A model generated the notes under the pieces. The model was given only the letters and a program-made list of their open reading frames with translations. It had not been told where the DNA came from and searched no databases. From Capniomyces stellatus (lineage: Eukaryota > Kickxellomycota > Harpellomycetes > Harpellales > Legeriomycetaceae): a stretch of 64,000 bases of DNA. The DNA is taken from assembly GCA_001661515.1 (NCBI GenBank), contig LUVW01000031.1, positions 62,001 through 126,000 on the forward strand, given 5' to 3'. The translations under genes and the position numbers were made by a program. Positions within the stretch are counted from its first letter, which is position 1. Each line of letters begins with the position of its first letter. Of the stretch, positions 23,529 through 35,087 are shown one piece after another.

Positions 23529-26500
23529 ATGAACAGGTTTAGTATGGAGCCGGAAAGGTCGGAGCATGAGGAGCTGGAAGAGCTGGATCAGAAAATTACG
23601 TTGATGTTGCAGGAAATAGATGAGAATTTTGATAAATGCCATACAATAATATCGCGAGGGATATTGCCCAAGGCTAAATCGATATCGCGTACCTCAGGCG
23701 AGATAGTAGACTTAATCAAGGTACTTGAAAAAGAAAAACAGAGAGAAAATAGAGGAGGAGGGAGTGTAAATAGTGAATGTTAAAGTAGCAGAAAGTGATG
23801 GATAATTAAAAGAAAAATAGTAAATGAATAATAATGTATAATTATGAAATAAATGGAACAAATAGCCATGGCTTCAATTCTTTACAGAGGTATCAAAATC
23901 AGGATCAAGCAACTTGAAGAGTTCAATGGCTGAGAGCAATGAAGTCGAATTAAGCAGTCTGCTGGTTAAGGAAGCAGACAAAGAGGTGGAGGACGTAGAG
24001 ATGGAGGAGCAAGAAGGCGAGAATTCAGAGGTTGTGGGGATTGAAGACGAGTCTTTTGGGTATATCGATATAGACACTCATATAGAGGAGCCTCAAATGA
24101 TAACAGAGTCGCTGTTCCAAACAGAGTATGGTAGTAAAGATGGAAATGGAGACAGAGAGGTGGATACAAGGAGCAGTAGAGGGGTAAATAGAGACAGCTA
24201 CAGCACGAGTAACAGCGAGAAGACAAAATACAGGGATAGAGGAAGTCACACAGAGTTCACATTGGTGAATGGGGAGCCAAGAAGAAGTGGAAATGTCGAA
24301 GCAGGAGCAAATAGATATGTAGATATAGATAAGGGTTATGAAGAGTTGGGTTATGATGATAGCTTAGTGGATGGAGAAAAAGAAAAGGGGGATAAAAGTG
24401 GAAATGGAAATAAAGATGGAGAGGAGGGCAACAAAATGACATTAACAGAGTATGTAGAAAAATTCAGCTCAGTGAGAAGAAAAACAATGAATTATGGAGA
24501 AAGAGAGAAGCAAAGAAATCGAAGCTTGATGAATAGTATTGAGTCTAAAGTATCGTATGGAGGATCTTCAATAGCGACAGAGGACATGATGCCGCCAGAC
24601 ATGAGTCCGCTGCACACGACAACATTTGCGTTGCCAATATCACACCGGAATAAGAAGATAAAGCTGGATGATTCGATAGAAAGAACAACAACGAACAAGA
24701 GGTACTATTTTTCAGATTCAGATTCGGTTCAGTCACAGGAAACCGAGGCAATGATTGAAGAAATGACGACACAAATGAACAAGTACAAAAGCCCAGACCC
24801 AAATCTAAATCTAAATCTAAATCTAAATCTAAATCCAATTCCAATTCCAAACTCGAATCCAAATTTGAATAGAAATCCAGATTTGAATTCAAATAGTAAA
24901 GTTGGTTTGGGAGAGGAATATTTTAGTGGTAGCAGAATCACTGGTAAATTAATAAGGCGGTTGTTTCGATTATTAATTGTAGTTTTTTTAATATTAAATA
25001 CTAACTATTGATGGTCTAATGTTGAATGTGTAGAGAGCGACAGTATAATGAGAATAAAAAGAGAGATAGAAAGCATGTTGGATTCACCAAGCAAGCCGGG
25101 AGCAGGAGGAAAAGACAGGGTAGTGGCCGGAGAAACGAGGGAAGATTTGGGGAACGGAATGATGGTAGATGACGACGACAGCACAGAGAATGGCGAGGGT
25201 GGAGGAAAGCAGGAAAATAAAAAAGAAAGTGGATACTTGGAGGGAGAAAATGGATCAGTTGGATTTGATGAGGAGGAAGATGACGAGTTGGAAATGGAAG
25301 AAATGACAAATCTATTCAACAAGTATGCAAGCCCAGTGGTCTCGCGGACAAGAACTGGAGTCCTGAGCCCAACACCAACGATGAGAACAGGACCAAACTC
25401 GGGTCCAAACAGTGTTGGTAGCATCGATGCTGAGGCAAAAACTGGCGCAAACTTAGGAGTTCCAGCAGGTATAGCGAGGGCAGAAAACGAACCCAAAGCC
25501 CAAACGGAACCAGCCAATCAGATACACGAGATTAGTAGCCAAGTTGGCAGCGTGAATAAACCCAATAACAGTGGGAATAGCGACTATAATGACTTTGGCG
25601 ATACAGGCAACGACAGCGACCTGGACCACCTGCCCACACCCCCTCAGCTCACAACAGCGAAGTACCTGGATACAGTGTCAAACAAAAAGGAGCCAGCCAG
25701 ACTTGGTCACGTATTGGGGTCCAGCGCTCAAAGGTCGCAGCAACGGCCGTCTGGAGGCAAAGTTTCGGCACCAATTCGAGGAAATTTGTCAAGCGGGCGG
25801 CTCAGAAACCCAAGCCTAAACCCCAGCCGCAACCCCAACTCTGGTGCAAACACAACCAGTGCATTCCCACAGCCTTTGTCACTGCCTTTGCATCCAAGTT
25901 CCAACCCCAAATCATCAAACAATAAACTACCAAATAACAGCACCGGCAGAAATAGCAGAGTCAATAACAACAGTAATCCCAGGAATATCAATAGCAGAAA
26001 TAATATCAGCAGTCTCAGGAGTAGCAATGGCAAGAAAAACAGTTACGTTCCACCCAGACTCGATGTCCAGCCAAGCCCAAGTCCAAGCCCAAGTCCATTC
26101 CTTAACTCCCCCGACCTGTTCCCACACTTCCCGCAAGACGAAACTGTCCTTATGGACCCAGCAATCTACCAAGAAATCAGTAACGGAAGCGGGAACGGAA
26201 ACGGAAACGAGGACTACACTAGTAACCCATTGGCCGAGTCTCCAAGTGCAAACCGCGGGAAGGTTGTCAAAATGTCCAAGTTACGGCCAATGACCTCGCT
26301 TAGCTTCAACCAAAGCCAACCCAATTCTTCTAGCGCCGACAGCAACCCAACCCTGGCACCAACCCGGTCCAGCAACCCCAGAAAATCAAACCATCGCGCA
26401 AGTATTGGCCATCAAATCACGTTGGGTTCAAAGGCCATATCACGTGACCAAGTTTCCCCCATTCTTCCCCAAAGATCCTCAAGGCTCCGGTACTCCAACT

Positions 26501-27015
26501 CGCCTATAACCAAACCAGTCACTGCCGCGCTACTAGATAGCAGCCAAAACAGATCCATAGCCAGATCTAAACCAAATGTATCAGCCACCAACACTAACAT
26601 CAATACTGGTAGCCAGGCCAAGAGTATAGGCAGAAGAAATACCCAGGCATCATCATCAAATACAGGTGCAAGTGAAGCGTACTATACCGGGTCCAGAGTA
26701 ACTGGGTCAAATTCAAGATACAACAACAATGGCAACAACAACAATAATGGTGCCAATGTCGTTGGTAATCACACTGATAACACGGGGAGTTTTGCGGATT
26801 CAAGTGTGGATTACCAGTTTGACCACAGTATGGTGTCAAGCACAAACTCGCACATTGGTGATTATAACATTGATGGGACAACCTCTGTGTATCCAGATAC
26901 TGCTTTTTTGACTTTTGTTAGGGAAAGTAATATGTTTCAGCAGACAATTAATTTGGCGGATGGCGAGGGTGATGCTGCTAGTGTAGATGTCAATGTAGAT
27001 GCGAATGCCGAGTAG
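23529..27015 (+). CDS. ASK1: DASH/Dam1 kinetochore complex subunit Ask1, large form
   Basis: Exons 23529-23720, 23866-24943 and 25034-27015 (introns 145 and 90 nt) join in phase to 1083 residues. The N-terminal 85 residues match the Ask1 family: ELDQKITLMLQEIDENFDKC, then ILPK, and across intron 1 PWLQFFTEVSKS, which corresponds to the family's FWKQFFE block. Ask1 belongs to the fungal DASH ring that couples kinetochores to microtubules. The remaining thousand residues are low-complexity and acidic or Ser/Asn/Pro-rich, far longer than budding-yeast Ask1. Within them a motif recurs: EEMTTQMNKYKSPDP and EEMTNLFNKYASPVV, both with a Ser-Pro that could be a CDK site. An Asn-Leu tract and Ser-Pro and Gly-Asn runs come from hexanucleotide repeats. 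Start choice is the first in-frame ATG before the conserved domain. Confidence 0.82.
24797..24838 (+). repeat. Hexanucleotide repeat encoding poly(Asn-Leu)
   Basis: Roughly six copies of AATCTA in the ASK1 coding sequence, giving alternating Asn and Leu, followed by degenerate Asn-Pro/Ile-Pro codons. Confidence 0.8.
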
Positions 27016-27567
27016 CCTGATTTGATATATCAACATACTTTATTATTTTCTGCCTTTTGACTTTTTCATTTTTAACTTTTGTCTTTTTTGCTTTTCATTT
27101 TTCATGTAAATTGTTTATATAGTATTCCTTGTTTATATACTTTCTTTATCTTACGTATAATATACAAACCACCCTACCTACTTTGATTCCTTTTTTATTC
27201 TTTTTTAATTGGGGTTACTCTTTTTTATTTTAATATAAAACAGGATGGTGTAAACTCTTATTTCCATATGGCTTCTTTTTCATTGCATTGAATTTAGCTG
27301 GCTTTAATTCTTAATTTAGATTTCCCTCGTGTCGCTAAAATTTGCTTGAGGATTTTTTTCTTTTTTTTTTTTAATCGGGTTTATATTTTTTTTCAGAGTT
27401 GATAGACAACTTTGCTTTATAATAGCCAATTTTAGCTGGAAACTTGTTTTACTCGCAAGTTTTATTATTTTCACTTTTACCAATTTGTATTTCAATAAAA
27501 CTCGCACCTTTTTCTTCTATTCCTTTATATCCTTAGGTTGAAAACAAATATACACTCGAAAATCCCG

Positions 27568-28084
27568 ATGGCTAGCGTAGAAGTAAGTTATATTTACTTT
27601 TTATTTTTATTTTATCAACCACACTGTTACCCAGTATTGCTTTCAACACTTGACTAAATTGCCGCTTATTAATTGTAAACGATTCTTAATCCTTAGAAAC
27701 TTTGGGTCGGCGAGACATTTCACCCACTGGTCAACCCCCAATTGAGTTATGCGATGGCCTTGATACTCTCTCTTACAGGCTTTACTTTTACTGGTGCATT
27801 TATCATGTAAGCCATTTCAGCAACAACTAAAGTACTTTACAATATAAACTGTCAAATTTTTCCTCTCAAGACACTCTTTTACTTTTCATTTTTTTTCAAT
27901 CGTAATCTAAATTAAAATACTTTTGTCTCTACAATTCATTCTTTTTTTTGCTTGTTTGCTTTCTTATTCTTATTTTAGCATGAAGAAAAACCTGGCCGCT
28001 GAACTTACGCTTGCGGCTTTATCCTCAATGACTCTTGGACTTGCTGTGGTATTCTTATTCATTGTCAACAATGTACCTATCTAG
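27568..28084 (+). CDS. OST5: Oligosaccharyltransferase small subunit Ost5/TMEM258, three exons
   Basis: Exons 27568-27582 (15 nt), 27697-27806 and 27979-28084 join in phase to 76 residues. Introns start GTAAGT and GTAAGC and end TTAG. The protein has two hydrophobic segments (about residues 23-44 and 50-72) and the Pro-Leu-Val-Asn-Pro block just before the first one, as in TMEM258/Ost5 (family pattern S-P-V-N-P). These are small ER-membrane subunits of the oligosaccharyltransferase that transfers the lipid-linked glycan to nascent proteins; length and topology agree. The next gene on the same strand, ALG3, builds that same lipid-linked glycan. Confidence 0.85.
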
Positions 28085-29283
28085 CGCTTAGCCAAGTGAG
28101 GCTTTGCTTTTTTTTTTATCCTTGTTTTTCCTCTCTTTTTTATTATTTTTTTTCGATTTTTGTTATCATTAAAACTATATACCAAGAAAAAAAAAACACT
28201 TTCAACTTGGTGTGCTTGAGCTGTTCTCTTTTTATTGTCTGTAACCATCCATCAATTTCACAATAACCACACAAGGCTTTATTAAACTCGGTAATATCTC
28301 CACCAAGCCGCGTCGCATATTGTGATATCAATTCGAACGCTCATTTTTGGTCCGCACTTTGGTAAAACAAACACGGATTAAACCGGCTTTTAGCTCACAT
28401 TGGCTTTTTCCCAAAGGCAACCTTATTTTGCCTCCCCCTCTTGTGCTGCTGGATACAAACCAGTCATGGTTTTATGTATTCAACACACTGCAAGTGTCCT
28501 ACGCAGTGGATTGGCGTGTTATTCTCTTTTACTCTGTTTTATATGTTTTTCTTTCTTTCGTTTCTTTTCTAGTTTTCTTTTCTAGCTTTGTTTTCTAATG
28601 TGTAAAGACTACTCAATTTTGTTATAAAGTTGTGTAATAGCATCTTGAGATTAACAAACTCCGATTGAAGTATGGTTAATTTAGGGCTACTTAATTGGTT
28701 TCTTTAAAATAAACAATGCTCGCAAATGAGATCCATTCTCTTATTGGTTTAAACTCAACTAATCACGCATTTTATGACTTTTCTTCTTTTTGTTCTATTT
28801 GGTACTAGAAAACTTAATTAAAATTGATCCAACTTCAAGTTCTTGCATTGAACCTAAAAAAAAAACGCTATTTGCTGGAATTTATTGCTTGGTTGTGTTG
28901 TGTTTTGGTGGAGAGGTTTGCAAATATATATGCGGTTTCCGTGAACTTTACTTTCAGGTTAAACTAACAGATATTAAAAAATAAAAATAAATAAACGCCT
29001 TTTGTATCTCAACCAACAAAACTTTAATAATTTATACGCTGTTACTCCCTCAACGTATGGTAAAAGTATCGACTCGATTGGATCCAATATACAAAACCAT
29101 CACACTCTTTTATTCTCCTCAGTACCCTTCACTTTGCTAGCAACTGGTGATATTTGTAACAGGAATAATCGGTCTAGTATAAGAACAGAGTAAAATAGTG
29201 CACAATTTCGAATAGTGAACACAATTTTGCCAATAAAGTGGGAACATACACGTAGAAAACAGTAAGGAAGGCTAAAAGAAACG
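28085..29283. other. Intergenic region between OST5 and ALG3
   Basis: AT-rich; no supported gene on either strand. Several frames of 60-80 codons are present but are hydrophobic and T-rich, as expected by chance here. Confidence 0.6.
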
Positions 29284-31592
29284 ATGGCTACAAAACCCAA
29301 CAAAAGGATTCCAACAAAGATCGCTGGGCTGTTGAGCGAGGGGTTTGGCTTGGTAAAGGATATATTCCTTGGCAGAAAATACTTTAAATTCGCCGTTGGT
29401 TTGATACTGGTTTTCGAAGTGTGCTTGAATATCCTAATCATCAAGAAGGTCAGCTGTAAGTCATTGGTTTAGTATAAATTCAAGCCACCAACTAGTTGGC
29501 TGACATGAATACAGCCTCAGTCCCTTTTTTAAAAAATTTATAATTGGCACCAACGACATTTTTACTGTCCCCGATTCTGCCACTAATACGTGTACACGAA
29601 ATTTATATTGTTTAGTTACAAACATCGATTGGGATGCATACATGCAAGAGGTCGAGGGCGTGATTAGTGGGGAGTTTAACTACATGAATCTAAAAGGAGA
29701 TACCGGCCCATTAGTGTAACATCTCAGAACTACGCTGTGTTTATAATATGCAAATCAGTGAGGGGGAGGGGTCATTCCATTTACATTGAATTTAACAATT
29801 GCTTTTATACTTTTATATTTGCTGGTAATTGTTGATACATGCTAGGTATCCAGCCGGATTTGTTTGGATATATTCTATACTTTATTATGTTACAAACAAA
29901 GGAAAGGATGTCTTGACGGCACAGTATATATTTATGGGAATATATATGGCAACTTTGGCTCTAGTGATCAAAATATACTCAAAAAACAAAAAGGCAAGTA
30001 CGATTGCACAGAACATAAAAAGTCTAAAGACCGCACTGTTCAAACCAACTGCAAGACACGCTAACCAATGTCATATCACTTGCATAGATTCCCCTGGTTA
30101 TGATTTTAACTCTATGCTTTTCAAAAAGAATACACTCGATATACGTGTTGAGACTGTTTAATGACCCAGTTGCACTGCTATTCGCATTATTCGGCGTACT
30201 ATCACTGACTAACAACCAGCTTTTAACCTCAAGCATATTTATAAGGTACGAACCACACAATACCAGTGTATTCAGTATAAAGTACATTTTCTGATAATCA
30301 TGCTTTCCTCCGCAAAAAACTTTATTAAAAAACCAACTAACGGCTTACTTTGGCTAAACAGTCTGGGTGTTTCGGTCAAAATGAACATTCTTTTGTGGGT
30401 TCCAGGGTTTTTATTTATACTGTATCGAATTGGGGGATATAAGCAAGTACTCTCTAGCAGTCTTGTTATGGGGTTGGTCCAAGTAAGCAGCTTTTCTTAA
30501 ACTATCAGCTTTATTCTACTGTTGTTTGCTAAACAAAACTGGAAAAAAAAAAGGAAAATGAGTAGAAATTCAACATGGGGAACTAGCTCAAATGGTAGAG
30601 CGGGCGCTTCGCATGCGTCAGGCACCGGGATCAATGCCCGGGTTCTCCATCTTTTTTTTTCTTTCACTTTTTTTTTATTTGCGTTTTATTGATTTTAATT
30701 TTCCGTACTATAAACAAAAGTGCTGGATTTATTTTGTGGCTTACTCTATATCAAATGTGACCTTGTAGTTTGTTGTGGCTATTCCTTTTCTGGCCACTTT
30801 TCCATCAGAGTACTTGGCAAGGGCGTTTGAGTTTAATCGACAGTTTATGTATAAATGGACAGTTAACTGGAAAATGATTGGTCCGGATATGTTTTTAAGT
30901 TCGGAGTTTGCAAAAATTCTCCTGCTTTTACACCTAGGATTGCTAGTAGTGTTTTTTGGACTGAAATGGAGCAAGTAAGTTTTTGGCCAATGGGCAGTGT
31001 GTTCCAGTGAATTCGTAGCCTTTTTTTCTTATTCGATTTATAGCTTTACTAATAAATATCTTGTGTTGTTAGGCCTGAGGGAGGACCAATCAAAGCTATT
31101 GTTAATGGGTTTACCAAAAAACACGCTGGAACGAAAAGCGACACCAGACAAAACAAAGTATCGGTAGATGGTAACGGTGCCTTAAATTATCTAATTGAGT
31201 CCGACTTTTGTAGTTAATTTTGGTGTATAACCTGATTGAAATTAACGATTAAAGTCAAGTGTTCTGCTTGTGGTGTGCTTTAACCAATAGATATACTGAT
31301 GTGTCTTTTCACGTCCAACTTTATTGGCGTGCTCTGTGCCAGGTCGCTCCACTACCAATTCTACTCTTGGTACTATATTACGCTGCCGTACTTACTGTGG
31401 AACTCATTGTGGCCAGTGCCTGTGTCGGTGGTTATTTTATTGCTGATAGAGTATAGCTGGAATGTTTATCCATCAAACATGATATCCTCATCTATACTTT
31501 TGGGCTGCCATATTCTGGTCGCAATAGGAGTATTGCTAGGCTCTAGCAGAGCACTTGAAAAAAAAAAGAAGTTGCACTATAAAACCGCATAA
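29284..31592 (+). CDS. ALG3: Dol-P-Man:Man5GlcNAc2-PP-dolichol alpha-1,3-mannosyltransferase Alg3, eight exons
   Basis: Exons 29284-29455, 29616-29715, 29846-29993, 30088-30245, 30362-30482, 30769-30974, 31073-31170 and 31291-31592 join in phase to 434 residues, the usual Alg3 length. Conserved blocks cross the junctions correctly: [28 protein letters not shown] (intron 2), [17 protein letters not shown] (intron 4), YKWTVNW, and [20 protein letters not shown] in the last exon. Alg3 is a multi-spanning ER enzyme that adds the first lumenal mannose from Dol-P-Man to the lipid-linked precursor. Intron 3 is of GC-AG type (AAG|GCAAGT...TAG); intron 4 has a CTAAC-like branch site. Intron 5 (30483-30768, 286 nt) is about twice the size of the others and hosts a tRNA gene. 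Start is the ATG before the first hydrophobic segment. Confidence 0.93.
30577..30649 (+). tRNA. tRNA-Ala (anticodon CGC), nested in ALG3 intron 5
   Basis: A complete 73-nt cloverleaf: acceptor GGGGAAC/GTTCTCC, D stem GCTC/GAGC, anticodon stem GGCGC/GCGTC with loop TTCGCAT, T stem CCGGG/CCCGG with loop ATCAATG, discriminator A. The third acceptor pair is G3-U70, the identity element for alanyl-tRNA synthetase, so the charge is Ala and the anticodon CGC reads GCG. The A at the start of the T loop is also seen in other eukaryotic Ala tRNAs. No intron. A T run follows at once. Confidence 0.97.
30652..30660 (+). terminator. RNA polymerase III terminator of the Ala tRNA
   Basis: Nine T residues beginning two bases after the mature 3' end, a strong Pol III stop, followed by further T-rich sequence. 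Confidence 0.85.
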
Positions 31593-31919
31593 AAATCCTT
31601 CAACTTTTTGAAGAGCTTTTGTTTTGTTTTATTTGGCAAACATTGAAATAAAGCCATGTTCTTGTGACTAAGTCTAACTTTACTAGCATCTACGTTTATG
31701 TGTACAAACGTCGGTGCTTGGACAATATTAACAGTTATTTATTAGACCCGTACCCCAGTCCCACTTTCAAAAAAAATATTAAATTGAAAAAAAAGAACCA
31801 ATTTCGATAGTCGATAAACAAAAATAGTACAAAAAAGAAATAATATACAACAGGAATCGATATACAACCCTAATAGACAAAACGATCAAGCTTGACATTT
31901 TCTATTTTTCTTTTGGGTA

Positions 31920-32709
31920 TTACCAATTGAATAAGATCAGCGACAGTTCTTCGGAGGATATTGGTATCTTTTGGTAGGAACATAAAGAGTCCGATAAAGC
32001 CACAGCAAGTGAATGACTGCACATGTAATCCTAATAATTGGCAGCAGAAAATAAATGAATTGCAGTTATATATACCCAGCTTTGCACAAACACCGTCTAG
32101 CACCAGGCAGTAGCAAGACGCGAGTAGTGTATATAAATATAAACTCTTATGGATTGATGCAAAAGTATAAATTACATTGTTGTTTGGGCCTTGGCACTCG
32201 CAATTACATTTAAATGCTGGCTTTAAGCTGTATACAGTCTCTGGATACGTACTAGAAGTTATCTGAAGAAGGGAGTAATTGTACATTTGTAGTTAACATG
32301 AAATTAAGGCGATGTGCCTGTACTTTGGGCGAAAACTGATTAAAAGTATGCTGTGTTACCTTGTAAACAACCCTTCCTTCTGGGCACTCAAGCAAGACGA
32401 CTTTTATAAGGCAGAATTAGTTTTGTTAGTTTTTAATCAAAGGGAAAAAGACCTTGACCAGTCGAGTTTAGGGCTAGAAAAGTGGGTATCGTTTGTTTTC
32501 AATATATTTGTATATAGAGGTGTTTAGTTACCTCTGTTCATTTGCAGGTAAAACAATGCGTTATTTAGTACAGTGGAGCCAAAAAGCGAGTAGAGGTCCA
32601 ATAATACAGGTTTGGTTATGGCATCAAAAGAATCCGCGCCTGGTTGTAGCTTTGACTTGTTTTTCTTTATTTTTTCCAAAATGCTGCTCAGTACCAAAGA
32701 TTCCTCCAT
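31920..32709 (-). CDS. SWS1: SWIM-domain protein Sws1/ZSWIM7 (Shu complex), five exons with a microexon
   Basis: Exons, 5' to 3' on the minus strand: 32709-32532, 32400-32360, 32262-32176, 32096-32076 (only 21 nt) and 32030-31920. They join in phase to 145 residues; human ZSWIM7 has 140. Recognisable blocks are LLDLYSLFGSTVLNNAL, ECPEGRVVYK, the zinc-binding pair Cys-Glu-Cys...Cys-Ser-His separated by 16 residues, SLAVALSD, and the C-terminal ISSEELSLILFNW. Sws1 pairs with Rad51 paralogues to promote Rad51-dependent recombination and replication-fork repair. The SWIM motif is spread over three exons: Cys-x-Cys in exon 3, seven residues in the microexon, Cys-x-His in exon 5. The last intron is just 45 nt; reading through it meets an in-frame TAG. 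A divergent promoter of about 680 nt is shared with the La gene. Confidence 0.82.
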
Positions 32710-33391
32710 TTTTGAAGGACAAGGTTTATTCACCAGTGCACTGTTACTGGTAGTCTGTGAGATAAATGTAATTCAGGGGTTATAAATTCTTGATTGCAGA
32801 ATGCCAATAAGAGGTGTGTGAGGATCGTAGGAAGATAAAGAAAAATGCAAGAAAGAGTGTTGTGGGCATTGACTAATTAAAGCACGTTGATTTGAGTTGA
32901 AGTTTTCTATAACTCGAAACAAACATAAACAAAAAGATATAATATATAAAGTATAACACGCTTTCGATAAAAAAAAAAAAGTAACAATTTCGATATAAAA
33001 AAAATGTAACACGTATTTAAACTAAGGAATACAAACACTGAGCATATAATTGGTTAAATCGTTGATCAAAATCAACATTAAAAAAGTATAGTTGAATTAA
33101 TTAGCGGGAAAAGTCCAACCAATCTCAGTTGAATCGCAAATTATTGAGAGTTGGAAAGAACGAAAAAAATTGAAAAGAAAATTTTGAAATGAAATGGAAA
33201 AAAAAAAAATAGGGAATAAAAATTTTTTTAAAGTGAAAATAGCTCGATTAAAATATTTTTTTTAGGTGTTTACGATTGAATCATCACTTTCTTATGCTCC
33301 AAAAGACTGTAAATAATTTATAAAATAAAATCGATTATAATAATTGAGTGATTAAAAGTTTAAGAAACAAAACAAAAAGATAAATAAGTAC
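32710..33391. promoter_or_regulatory. Shared divergent upstream region of SWS1 and the La gene
   Basis: 682 nt between two divergent start codons, very A-rich on the plus strand from about 32930 onward. No TATA box or coding segment is clear. Confidence 0.45.
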
Positions 33392-34743
33392 ATGATGGTT
33401 AACGTTGAAACAGGAATAGAGAGCGTACTTTCGCAAAAGGTATGGGAACAAATCGAACACTACTTTAGCGATGCTAACTTGAACTGGGATGGATTCATGA
33501 AAAAGACAATTGAACAAAATGATGGATGTAAGTAACAAGGAAATAGGTTAAAGTGGTTTGGAGAAATATGAGAGAGAAGTGTGGATGGGTTATTAATTGG
33601 AATGGGTTTGTATTTAAAATAGATATGGAGATATCGGTGCTGGATTCATTCAACAAGCTAAAGAACATTATCAAGGACAATTACGCGATTGAGAAGCACA
33701 ACAAGCAAGTTGAAGAGGCTAAGGAAGTTTTGGGAGAGACAGGGGAAGAGAGCAAAGAGGACGGACAGGTTGATACACTTGCGATTCTGAAGGAGGTGAT
33801 TGAGAAGGGGATCGAGACGCACTCGAGCCTGGAGCTGGATGACAGTAAGACAAAGATAAAGAGAAAGGAGGCATTTGAGCAAAACGACAGTTGGTACGAG
33901 AAGACTGTGCACGTGAAGTTTATTACAAAAAAGAACTTCCACAACGACATGATTGACGAGTTGAAGGAGTACTTTTCACAGTTTGGAAAGGTGACGTTGA
34001 TTAGAGCGCGTAGAATTCCAGTGAAAAAGCAGCTTCGAGGAAGTTTCTTGGTGGAGTTTTCTAGCTTGGAGGAGGCAAACGCAGTTGCAGAAAAGAAGGA
34101 CACGCTCAAGTTCAACGAAGACGATATTTCAATAAGCAAGCTGGAGGAGTACATGGACATCAAGCTGAAGAACAGCGAATTTATTCCTGATGAGCTGCGC
34201 AAGCCGGGCCAAACATACTTGTCATACAGCGAGTACAGAAGCCAGAATCCAAACAAGAGAGACGCAAGCAAGCAGGGCAAAGACAAGGAGGAGAGAGAGC
34301 CTTTTGTCCCACCAAAGGGTTGTCTTCTTGGGTTTAAAGACGCAAAACCAGACACCAAATTCACAGCAATCAAAGAGTCGCTCAACCAGTTTGGCCGTGT
34401 CCGATTTGTCGATATGGCCCCAGGAAGCACTTTTGGCGTAGTACGATTCTCCAACCCACTCGAACAACAAACCCTTGACAAGTTTGCTACCCCACAAACC
34501 ATCCAGATTGTAGCCGAGTCAACTGCCGATAGCCAAAATGCTGCCGAAAAGACCGAAACTGGTGCTGAGGAGGCCACAGAAGCCAGTGAGACTGCCGAAA
34601 ACGCCGGTTCCGTTGTTGTTTATATGCTGAGTGATGAGCAAGAGGCCGAGTTTTATAGAAAGGACCAGATTGAACAGAACAAAAGAAAACAAAAGTTTGA
34701 TCAAAACAGCAGAAACTCAAAATTCAAACGCAGCAGAAACTAA
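33392..34743 (+). CDS. LHP1: La protein (Lhp1-like), two exons
   Basis: Exons 33392-33527 and 33623-34743 (intron GTAAGT...TAG, 95 nt) join in phase to 418 residues. The La motif (about 10-95) includes VWEQIEHYFSDANLNWDGF, with the intron inside it, and SVLDSFNKLKNI. RRM1 follows at about 140-212 (VHVKFITKKNF; GSFLVEFSSLEEANAV), then a second, xRRM-type domain at about 275-340 (GCLLGFKDAKPD; FGVVRFSNP) and a basic C-terminal tail that probably includes the nuclear signal. La binds the 3' UUU-OH of new Pol III transcripts, including pre-tRNAs, and protects them from exonucleases. The full domain set is that of genuine La rather than LARP proteins. Confidence 0.93.
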
Positions 34744-35087
34744 GCAGCATTTTTTTTTCTACTCTAGCTTTAATGTTTCTTTCTTTTCTTATATAATTCT
34801 GCAAATTCTTTTTTTCTTTTTATTTCTTTTTTAACATTGTCTGGCAAATTCCAGGCTCTATTCTTTAATATAATACACGAAATGTTGAAGTATTGAAATG
34901 TTTGCTCTTTTTTTTTTTTTTGTGTAGCAATATAAAGCTAAAAATTATCGTTTTTTCCTTCTTCTTTTTGGTCTGTCAACCCCAAATTATCCTGATCGTT
35001 ACAATAGCCGCAGCGGAAATAATCAAGCAACTTATCATTCTCTGTTTCTGTTTAGTTGACCAAAAAATAACAGAAACACGGATATAC
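34744..35087. other. Convergent 3' intergenic spacer
   Basis: T-rich 344 nt between the 3' ends of the La and CINP-like genes. Nothing further seen. Confidence 0.6.

Noticed and set aside
31870..32286. 138-codon minus-strand frame rich in Cys over the SWS1 locus
   Set aside because: Only its first part is real coding sequence; the rest reads through two introns. Splicing restores the SWIM motif and the family C-terminus.
33681..34577. Minus-strand frame of about 300 codons opposite the La gene
   Set aside because: Antisense of a well-conserved La protein; the Ser/Leu-rich translation resembles no family.
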